DNA of 64,000 nt, taken from contig NC_068975.1 in the NCBI RefSeq assembly GCF_016808095.1, positions 31,643,001 through 31,707,000 on the forward strand, read 5' to 3'. Positions 23,971-32,406 of the stretch are shown one piece after another (position 1 is the stretch's first letter; every line of letters starts with the position of its first letter). A program made the position numbers and the translations under genes. Source of the stretch: Vigna angularis (Eukaryota > Streptophyta > Magnoliopsida > Fabales > Fabaceae). The notes beneath the pieces were generated by a model. The model was not told the origin of the DNA. It searched no databases and saw only the letters and a list, made by a program, of their open reading frames with translations.

Positions 23971-24873
23971 TAGAATATAATTAGCAGCCAGAAGGATTGT
24001 AAAAGTAAGAAAGTTGTCATTAATAAAAAAAGGTTTAAACTCTCGGATGGTCCTCATATTTATGTGGGAATCTCAGTTGGGTCCTCATATTTGAAACTGT
24101 GTCAATTGGGTCATAATATTTATAAAATTGAACAAATTTTACCCTATTGGTTAAGTTGTTCTAAACGACATTAAAGTCTGCTGATGTGGTGATACTGATA
24201 TGTGTGATCTTATTACGGGGAAATAAATTTTAAATAATGACGTGGAATTTGATAACTTTTACGGCCACCTCATCATCCTCTCCACCAAAAACCTAATTTC
24301 ATAACCCTTGCCATCATGCCACAACTACCGCAACTTTGTCGTCGTGCCGCAACTGTGTCGCCACCATCATGCCACAAGGTCGTCGCGTAACCCTAATTCG
24401 TTCTCCTCCATCAACGCATCATCTTCTTCACAGTACATACAACATCTACCTTGTCTTAGACAACAGCCGCCATCAACAATGCAATACTTCACGCCACCAC
24501 CCAATCTTCTCCATCGCATTAGACCATCATTGGAACGCCAACAACGCCTCCATGGCCGCTGCGATTTGCAAATCTCCACGAACGCATCCATAATCTCTGC
24601 GAGCCAAATTGCAAGCCTCTTCCATGGCATTCTCTAGAATCGTGCAGCCCACGCTCACGGCAAGTCACCATTTTCGCAACTCGAAGCCACCAGAAACCAA
24701 CCTAGAATCGTGCTCTCCCCACCATCAACACAAACCTACAATCAGAAAAACCCCAATCGCAAATCGTCGCGACCATGCACCGCTGTCACTGTGTTTGTCT
24801 CCTTCATCTCCAATATCGCACATACCTACACAGCAAAACCCAATATCGTTTTCCCCAATTCTCTTGCAAACCC

Positions 24874-26605
24874 TGTGATAATGCTAAATTTTACCATTAT
24901 TTAAGCATTATTTTAGTAGCAAAATCAACTCCTTTCTAACTTGTAACTTGTTTAATCCTCTTCTTTTGTCATGTTTTATAAATAATTGTGTTTTTGGCTA
25001 CTTTGATGTACTTTCATCAATAATCCCTTATTTTGTAGCTAAAAACGAGCTTGGAAGAGTCTCCAACCATGTATAGAGATGAACCAAAGTGAGCACATGC
25101 AGAAACGGCCGTCGCCAGCGAACGAACGCTCGCTCAGAGAGCAGAAACGGACGTTCGTCCTGCGAAGGAGAACGAACGCTCGTCCAAGCCAGGCGCTGTG
25201 AACGCTCGTCCAAGCCAGGACGCTCGTCCAGCCAGGCAAGGACGCACAAGAGGACGCTCGTCCAAAGTGCAGAGAGGACGCTCGTCCATGCAGAAGAGGA
25301 CGCTCGTCCATGCAGGAGGACGTTCGTCCAGCAGAACGCTCGTCCAGAGGAGAGGACGTTCGTCCCAGGCAGAGGGCGCTCGTCCAGCCAGGCAGAAGTG
25401 GACGCTCGTCCAGCCAGGCAGAAGTGGACGCTCGTCCAGCCAGGCAGAGGACGCTCGTCCAGAACGCTCGTCCAGGAAGGAGGACGCTCGGCCAGATTGA
25501 AGGACGTTCGTCCAAATGCGAGAGGCTCGCGCTCGGGCGCGAAAACAGAGGGGCGCCCGGGCGCGACTTTTCGCCAGATTTGAATATTTCCCGAGAGCCT
25601 CGCGCCCGGGCGCGACTGACAGAGGGCGCCCGAGCGCGACTTTTACTGATGTGGCTGACAGCTTATTTAACCCTAAAACGCGAAGGGGAAACGGTCTTTG
25701 GTCATTTGGAGGCGCGATTTCACTGAGAGGAGAGCTTGGAGGGCTGCTAGGGTTCGTGGGAACACTCCCTTCTTCCTCTTGGGTTCTTCATCTTCTTCCA
25801 TGGTCATCTTGTAAGCTTTAGGGTTCTCCATGGAAATGGAGAACCAAACCCATCTTGTTGGGATTAGTTGTAGCCTTTGAATTCTTGTGTAATTGTTGAA
25901 TGATTTGAATATATATATGCCTTTTCTATTAATTGCTAGTATTCTTGTTTCCTATCTTAAAGCTTGCATGTAATGGGAACGTTCATGGCTTGATTTTGGG
26001 GTTTTATGGATTATGGGAACGTAAGATGAAACCTTGAACTGAAATAGGAGTCCTTGTGGGTCATTGATTCTAGGAATGGAAGATGATTCACATGTTGTCT
26101 TAGATCCCAGCTCTTTAATGCGGGTTTTGCTTGTTAGATTGCCAAGGAATTGGGGTTTGATAAGGAAAACTTAGGCTCTTTCACCTAAGGAATTAGGGCT
26201 AGAGTGTTTTAGTGGATTGACTTTAGTAAATTGATAGAGAGGAGATGAAATTGGTCATACACAAGAGTGCTTTGGTGAAAACTAACCTTAACAATGTCAT
26301 TTCATTCCATTTCTAGTCTTTTCCATTTTCAAGTGCCTTCAATACCAAAGTCCAACCTTGTAATTATGTATCAATTTATATTTCTGCACTTGTTCTGTAA
26401 ATTGATGTTATGTTCTTGAGTCTATATGAGTTGTTAATCGCACAATTCTCTAGTATTACGAGTCTCTTGGGAAAACGATACCCGGTCTTACCGGTTTATT
26501 ACTTGAACGATTCGGTGCACTTGCCGAAATCGAGCCCAACAAGTATTTTTTGAGCTAACAAGTTTTTAGCGCCGTTGCCAAGGATTTGGGGATTGAACCC
26601 GAGTC
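24874..26605 (+). mobile_element. LTR (about 1.7 kb) plus primer-binding site of a truncated Ty3-gypsy-type element
   Basis: The sequence starts TGTGATAATGCTAAATTTTA and ends GAGCTAACA at 26560, which fits the TG...CA rule. It is followed directly by AGTTTTTAGCGCCGTTGCC, a tRNA-Asp-type primer-binding site as found in many plant gypsy elements. No gag or pol is seen and no second LTR is present, so the element is cut short just past the primer site. It lies within the long-TIR element, so it probably inserted there or was copied as part of it. Inside the LTR are a GC-rich short-motif array and a GCGCCCGGGCGCG-type palindromic patch at about 25550-25640. Confidence 0.7.
25131..25515 (+). repeat. 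Dense array of CGCTCGTCC motif inside an LTR
   Basis: About 17 copies of CG(C/T)TCGTCC, mostly within GGACGCTCGTCCA, occur in about 380 bp with irregular spacing of roughly 12-40 bp. A longer unit with AGCCAGGCAGAAGTGGACG is repeated two to three times at about 25385-25450. Flanking GGAC...GTCC makes each unit partly self-complementary. Both strands stay open in several frames because of the bias (readings such as LVQ or DERP repeats), and these are not genes. Confidence 0.85.
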
Positions 26606-27156
26606 CTAGCAACGACCAACAAGTTAAGTTGGGCCTCATCACCCTGCGCAGTCATCTCATCACCACCACAGCACCGTGACCACCAAGCCTCCACCTTCGT
26701 ATCCTGGTAGAAAATTCCCTGCAAAATATATTCATCAAGCTTTCCTAATTTACACCATGAGTTTGATTCACCTGTATCATCTATGAAATTGCAAAAAGAG
26801 AGCACAACCATGAATCTCCATGGCGCGGTAGGGGAGAAGAGGCGAAACCTTATTCTCGCATGCGTGACGATGCAACAGTAGAAGCCCCTTTCCCCCAATC
26901 TGAAACCCTAATTTTGGGTAGGGAAGGGGCTGACAGATGTGATAATTTTTTAATTTAAATAAAAATTTCACCTAATTAAATAATGCACATCAGCATAAAC
27001 ACGTCATCACAGTTTAACACCGTTTAGGACAACTTAACGGATAAGGTAAAATTTGTTCAATTTTACAAATATTATGACCCAATTGAGACAGTTTCAAATA
27101 TAAGGACCCAATTGAGATTTCCACATAAATATGAGGACCATCCGAGAGTTTAAACC

Positions 27157-27516
27157 TAAAAAAAATATGACAGTTTTGCTTACGTCAATGCAGCCATAAT
27201 ATAGGGGTATATATGGGAATATTGTCACAAAAAGTTCAGCTCCATAATTGTAATGTCTAAACAACTTTCATTAAAGTGACTTATGTGTTATACAAAAGTA
27301 AATTAATCAATATTATTTTTAGATGTTCACTGTTGCAAATACACTTTGTTTAATAACAATTCCTACTGTATATAAGAAACCCCATATTTGATGTAGATAT
27401 ATGATTATGATGCTAACGATACATTTTAATAAATGAAATAATAGGTAAGAAAATAAGATTGAATGAAATAATATGTAAGAAAAGAAGATTTGTGTTTTTA
27501 TCTCAAATTAATCCTT
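27157..27516. other. Spacer between transposons
   Basis: AT-rich DNA with a short imperfect duplication (GAATGAAATAATA and TAAGAAAA words at about 27433-27485). No gene or element end is visible. Confidence 0.5.
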
Positions 27517-27519
27517 CAC

Positions 27520-28842
27520 CACTAGTACAATAAGACGAAAAGACACCGGTTATTTTTTATTATTGGCATCGGTTTTACAATCGAGTTATATGTGGACGAG
27601 GTAAAAAAGACACACTTTATGCCTCAGTCTGTCATGGACGGAGTTAAAACCATATAGGGATATGCCTCGGTTCGTACATAACCGAGGCAGTATCCTATTT
27701 TTTTTTTTCAGATGCAACCTGTTTCAGCAACCAGAACCAGAAATTTTTTCAGCAACCAAAAATTGTTTCAGCAACCAGAAACGGAGTGGTGCAAGTTTTT
27801 CACACAACCGGAAAATCCCAATCCCAATCCGAGATCAATACAGACCTAACATTTTTCAATTTCAGAAACCCAAAGTGCTTGTGATTGTGAATCTTCACTG
27901 GCTTGGCCTCAAAAGCAAAAGAACAAGAGTAGATGATTGCCGGTCTGCAACGAACCAGGAAGCTCCCTTAGGGTTTCCAATCACACAGAGCTTCGACGGC
28001 TGGAGGAAGATTGTCGGTCTAGGGCGGCGGCGACAACGGAGGGGAAGAATGGTGGAGGCAGCAACGACGGAGGGCTCGCCGATCTGGAGCGGCTTGGCGA
28101 TGGCGATCTGGAGCGATGGATCTAGAGCTGCGGAGGCAGCAATGGCGGAGGCAGCAACGACGGAGGGCTCGCCGATCTGGAGCGGCTTGGCGATGGCGAT
28201 CTGGAGCGGTGGATCTAGAGCGGCGGAGGCAGCAGCGGCGGAGGCAGTAGTGGCGAAGGCAGCGGCGGAGGAGGTACAGCGGCGGAGGCACGGACAGAGA
28301 AGAGTGAGAGCACGAGGGAAGAAGAGAGGAAGAATGGGAGAGCACGCACAGAGAAGAAGTGAAAATGAAGACTTAATGGGAGAGCAGCACGCACAGAGAA
28401 GAAGTGAAAATGAAGAGTTAATGTGAGAGCATGGGGACAGAGAAGATGATGTTGGGCTGTGAAAATGAAAAAACCAAAGAAATGAAGATAGGACCACATC
28501 ATGCCTCGGGTTTCATCAGAACCGAGTTAGGTGGCAGGAATTATATGCCTCGGTTTCGCTTATAACCGAGTTAGTAGTGCCCTTTAGGAATCGGTTGTTG
28601 GGCAACCGAGTTAGTAGCTCTTATCAGACTTTACAACTGTCAGTGGAGCAGGTTTGGACAGAGTTTTATGCCTCGGTTTTACTTAGAACCGAGTTAGTAG
28701 CATTCTTTAGACACCGGTCATGGGACAACCGAAGCATATATTTAAGCTATTATTACGACTTTGCCACCGCACTATTATACGCTTCGAGTTCGCTTAAACC
28801 GAAGCGTATCTTGCGCTTTCTAATCCCATTTTTTTACTAGTG
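27520..28842. mobile_element. Non-autonomous CACTA (En/Spm) element with 3-bp target duplication
   Basis: The left end is CACTAGTACAATAAGACG and the right end, reverse-complemented, is CACTAGTAAAAAAATGGG. Both are flanked by CAC (27517-27519 and 28843-28845), the 3-bp duplication expected for CACTA transposons. Subterminal repeats with ATGCCTCGGTT and AACCGAG(TTAGTAG) occur in both orientations at 27540-27690 and 28500-28810, also typical of the superfamily. At 1.32 kb with no transposase it is non-autonomous. The GC-rich middle (27930-28430) does not look like transposon sequence and may be captured host DNA; it carries a 93-bp tandem duplication. Confidence 0.93.
28061..28245 (+). repeat. 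93-bp tandem duplication inside the CACTA element
   Basis: The unit beginning GCAACGACGGAGGGCTCGCC starts at 28061 and again at 28154 and is nearly identical, including GATCTGGAGCGGCTTGGCGA. A shorter duplication (AGAAGTGAAAATGAAGA) follows at about 28355 and 28402. The sequence is rich in GGCGGAGGCAG words, suggesting growth by slippage. Confidence 0.9.
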
Positions 28843-29160
28843 CACGATTCTGTTTTTAAAATGTATAACTATGTATATAACTTTATTTTATAAATAAAAT
28901 TTGTATTTTAGAAAATAATATATAGTTATATAATTATAATTTTATTTTTTCAAATGATTAAATTATTATTACGTACAATATTTATTTATTCAGACAAATA
29001 ACTTTATTTAAATAGATTACTTTTTTCAGTTTTTCTTATTTCACAATTTAAACTATATATTTAGAATTTGATTTGTAAATTTTTCATTACATTATGTAAT
29101 GGAAAATTACTTACATAAATTTATAATATCAAATCTTTTTTAATTTGAATTACGTAGAAC

Positions 29161-29821
29161 TAGTGCTGTCAAAATGGGTTTTAATCCACGGGTTTAAGTC
29201 GGGTTAATTAGGTTTAAAAAAAATGTAATTTTTTTATGCGGGTTAGTTTTCAACCGGTTCACTTAGAACCCGGCTCACCAGGTTGAACCCGTGGTGAGCC
29301 GGGTTAGATCATCAATCCACCTAATTTAATTTAATTATTTATTATTTTATGTATCAATATTATTAGTTAACATTTTTTTTATTATATTATAGATGGTGAC
29401 AAATAAGAAGATGTTTCAAAAGAGAAAATATTATAAATTTATCTATTCAAAACTCTAATATTATAAATGAACAAATGATACAAAAATTATTAATATTAAA
29501 AACTTATTTGTTCGCCTATGTTTTTGAATTACTCTAGGATTGTATAATATTTTTTTTTAATTGTCTTTGGAGTTTAACATCATTTTAGTGTGACGTTTAT
29601 TTAGGTTTGAATTAAAAAAATTATAATTTTTTTTATTATTTTAAAAAACTTATAATTAAACGAGTTAATGAGCTAATCCATTTAACCTATAACTCGTGGT
29701 GGGTCGGATCGGGTTCAAATTTTTTCAGTTTGCTAATAAGTGAGCTGAATTGAGTTGGCTCACTAAATGAATAATCCGTGGTGAACCGGACCGAATCGAG
29801 TTGTCCGTTTTGATAGCTCTA
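29161..29821. mobile_element. Non-autonomous hAT-type element with 8-bp target duplication
   Basis: Ends are TAGTGCTGTCAAAATGGG and, reverse-complemented from the right, TAGAGCTATCAAAACGGA. Flanks are CGTAGAAC (29153-29160) and CATAGAAC (29822-29829), an 8-bp duplication with one mismatch. TIR style and duplication length fit the hAT superfamily. The 661-bp interior has no transposase and contains inverted GGGTT/AACCC words (ACCCGGCTCACCAGGTTGAA, 29269-29288). Confidence 0.82.
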
Positions 29822-31143
29822 CATAGAACAATTAAAATATAACCAAGTATTAAAAATAGTGTAACAAGTTAGAAACTCATGAAATGAATTACTGTTATAT
29901 AATAATCAAACATTTACGTGTTGGTTATAAATTACTCATAAAATAAAATATTTTATTTTCTTACATTAAAGTTGATATTGAAATCTCTTTGAAGTCATTC
30001 TTAGCATCTCCCTGAGACCCCTTGGTCCCCAAGGCTAATTAATTAGTTGCTAATGTATAAAAGTTGGTTGTAGTATAAGTCTATTGAGTAATAGTAACCC
30101 TTTGAACCGTCTCTTAATTTATTGGTCTCTTTAGGAACATCTAGTTACTTGATAAAATTGGCCAAGTCGTATCCCATTTCTATAAGCTTTCAATTAATTT
30201 AAATTTTCAACAATGAATAAAATTATTTTCTGAATATATATATATTTTTTAATGAGATGCATAATGCTTTCACCAAGCATGAGTTATTTCGGAGCATCTT
30301 CCTTAGCACATTCAACTCTGCCATGCATTCTTAACACAACAACGTAAAGTTGTGGTTGCCTCTCCGCGCCACCTTTCCTGTTATATTGCCCTCGACTTCT
30401 ATATCAATGGTCTATCATCCAAAACACCCAATTATATATTTATCTTGGCTCAAACTAAACATCATAATTCTACTCCCAAATTGTCTTTTTTCGGATAAAA
30501 AACTTTGTGCTCCATTTTTCTATCGCAAAAAAAAAAAAAGCTAATATCTTGAGCAATTAGTTACATTTCTGCTGCCACTAACAAACATTAATTATTTTTC
30601 TTTTTGCAGAGTTCGTAGAACCAAATTTCATTAAACTACTTGTCCTTATTCTTGAAATCTTAATTTTCTCGCCACAAAGTCTACAACACGAGCTATTGTG
30701 ACGAAAGTTCAACTTTTGAAGTGCGGAGCAATTTAGGACGTAATTTATAAGGCTAATGAAACTTCAACGTCAAAGACTATATATATATATCCAACGAGGC
30801 TAGCTATAGTAATAACCAATATATTGAAAATGTATAAATAACTAACTGAAATAAAATGGATTAGGAGCAAGAAAAAAACGCAGTCATAGGTTTTACTGTA
30901 TGCAAATTTTTTCGTCTGAGTGACGAAGTTCAGCCTTGTGGTTTTACTACGTCGCATGACAAGCTAGAAACAAGGCTGGGAATTTTGAACGGAGACCATG
31001 TCAATAAAAACTGGTCAATCATGGGTTTCCTTATTTGATTTTGACTCTTTCCTGTCCCCTTTGGTTTCATTATAAATAGTAACTTAACGCATCTAAATAC
31101 CAACTCCATACAACTATTTCCTCATCAACCTACGAAACCCTTC
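29822..31143. other. Intergenic region and promoter of copy B
   Basis: No gene is supported up to the promoter of the next gene. The last 150 bp include two GTCAA words at about 31001 and 31013 (reverse-strand TTGAC), TTTGACTC near 31040 (W-box cores) and a TATA box at 31071-31078. Confidence 0.55.
31071..31078 (+). promoter_or_regulatory. TATA box of copy B
   Basis: TATAAATA lies 66 bp before the ATG at 31144, a normal core-promoter position for a short leader. Confidence 0.65.
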
Positions 31144-32406
31144 ATGGCTTCCATACAAACCTCGTATCTACTTTCTTATTCTTCCTTGTCTTCAAGGAAA
31201 ACAATAAATGCTGCAATCCACGTCCCAAAACTCCCCAGAGTTGATGTTTCACTGCCAAAGATACGTACTGTAAAGAAGGTTGAGGAATCGAAACCCATAG
31301 ACATAACCCCGTTGTCAGAGAAGAACACGCAGCTGCACGATTATATTGATGAACAACAGCATTCTACAAACTCCGATGCCCTTATCAAACTCTATGCAAT
31401 CCTCGAAGCTGTGGCTGACAGGATTGAAATGCACAATAACATTGGCGAGCAACGTGATAACTGGAACACGCTGCTTTTGAACTCCATTAACATGATTACA
31501 CTCACTGCAACAACCATGGCTGGTGTTGCAGCCACGTGTGGAGCTGGTGCACCACTTTTGGCTTTGAAGCTTTCTTCTGCGCTGTTGTTTTCAGCAGCCA
31601 CAGGGATGTTACTCATCATGAACAAGATCCAACCTTCTCAACTCACGGAGGAACAACGGAATGCTTCTAGATTGTTCAGGAACCTTCAGAGCGAAATCGA
31701 AACCACAATTGCACTTGGAAACCCTACCGAGGAAGATGTGAAGGGTGCAATGATGAGGGTTTTGGCGCTTGACAAAGCTTTTCCACTTCCCTTATTGGGA
31801 GGAGCTATGCTTGAGAAATTCCCTCAGAAATTTGAGCCTGCTGTGTGGTGGCCTTCCAAAGTCGGCGAGGGAAAAGGAAAGCCACAGAGAATGGGGAAAA
31901 CGAATGGATGGAGTGAGGAACTAGAAATGGAAATGAGGGAGGTTATTGAGGTGGTGAAGAGAAAAGACAGTGAGGACTATGAAAGGCTTGGGAACATAGC
32001 GTTGAAGATTAACAAGACCTTGTCCATTTCAGGTCCTTTACTGACAGGAATTGCAGCAGCAGGATCTGCATTTGTAGGCAATGATTCTTGGTTCTCATCA
32101 GTGCCTCTCATGGCTGGGTCATTGGCTGCAGTAGTTAACAGTTTTGAGCATGCAGGGCAAGTAGGCATGGTTTTTGAAATGTACAGAGCCTCAGGTGGGT
32201 TCTTCAAGATGCTGGAAACCTCTGTTGAATCAACTATGGAAGAGGAAGATTTGGAGAGAAGAGAAAATGGGGAGCTGTTTGAAATGAAGATGGCTTTGAA
32301 GTTGGGAAGAAGTGTGTCACAACTGAGGGAACTTGCTTCCAAATCATCTTCTTATCGCATGGAAGGAGTGTTTGAAATAGACGAATTTGCTAGCAAACTG
32401 TTCTGA
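31144..32406 (+). CDS. At4g22030-like protein (F-box-named family), copy B
   Basis: Intronless, 420 residues. It has the same block order as copy A. A Ser-rich N-terminus (SYLLSYSSLSSRK) is followed by a conserved IHVPKLPRVDVSLPK stretch, and then AILEAVADRIEMHNNIGEQR. Next come a hydrophobic segment near residues 117-160, KIQPSQLTEEQRNASRLFRNL, LPLLGGAMLEKFPQKFEPAV, WWP, and a second hydrophobic segment (SISGPLLTGIAAAGSAFVG). It ends with EHAGQVGMVFEMYR, RENGELFEMKMALKLGRSVS and a terminal DEFASKLF. Copy C is its closest relative by eye, sharing GGAMLEKF, SVSQLRELASKS and a GAPLLALKLSSALLFSAATG run. No F-box, LRR or kelch repeats are visible. The two hydrophobic stretches could be membrane-associated helices. 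Plastid targeting is possible but not shown. Promoter W-box cores suggest stress or defence regulation (inference). Confidence 0.82.
   Translation: MASIQTSYLLSYSSLSSRKTINAAIHVPKLPRVDVSLPKIRTVKKVEESKPIDITPLSEKNTQLHDYIDEQQHSTNSDALIKLYAILEAVADRIEMHNNIGEQRDNWNTLLLNSINMITLTATTMAGVAATCGAGAPLLALKLSSALLFSAATGMLLIMNKIQPSQLTEEQRNASRLFRNLQSEIETTIALGNPTEEDVKGAMMRVLALDKAFPLPLLGGAMLEKFPQKFEPAVWWPSKVGEGKGKPQRMGKTNGWSEELEMEMREVIEVVKRKDSEDYERLGNIALKINKTLSISGPLLTGIAAAGSAFVGNDSWFSSVPLMAGSLAAVVNSFEHAGQVGMVFEMYRASGGFFKMLETSVESTMEEEDLERRENGELFEMKMALKLGRSVSQLRELASKSSSYRMEGVFEIDEFASKLF

Larger units (their letters stand above)
24032..27156. mobile_element. Long terminal-inverted-repeat transposon with a nested LTR
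   Basis: The left terminus GGTTTAAACTCTCGGATGGT and onward is repeated in inverted orientation at the right end. Similarity runs through about 24032-24205 and 26985-27156, giving inverted repeats of roughly 170 bp. Both sides are flanked by TAAAAAAA (24024-24031 and 27157-27164); the low complexity of this 8-mer makes it weak evidence. Long TIRs suggest a Mutator-like element. Interior parts at 24250-24870 and 26605-26940 are C-rich and translate to low-complexity ORFs without a transposase domain. An LTR of a retrotransposon interrupts it at 24874-26560. Confidence 0.75.

Noticed and set aside
24308..24904. Plus-strand His/Ser/Pro-rich ORFs
   Set aside because: They lie inside the long-TIR element, are low complexity, and have competing frames on both strands with no domain.
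25131..25515. CRISPR-like array
   Set aside because: Units are only about 10-13 bp with irregular spacing and no true spacers, in a plant LTR.
25039..25726. Overlapping long ORFs on both strands with LVQ or DERP repeats
   Set aside because: They come from the short CGCTCGTCC array in an LTR. Several frames stay open at once, there is no domain, and composition is purely repetitive.
26567..26605. tRNA-Asp gene on the minus strand
   Set aside because: Only the T arm and acceptor part match and they are split by 8 bases. There is no D arm or anticodon region, and it lies just after an LTR where a primer site is expected.
27662..28426. ORF of 254 residues inside the CACTA element
   Set aside because: The frame crosses low-complexity and duplicated sequence (GGCGGAGGCAG), the opposite strand is equally open, and no domain is seen. 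It is treated as transposon interior or captured DNA.
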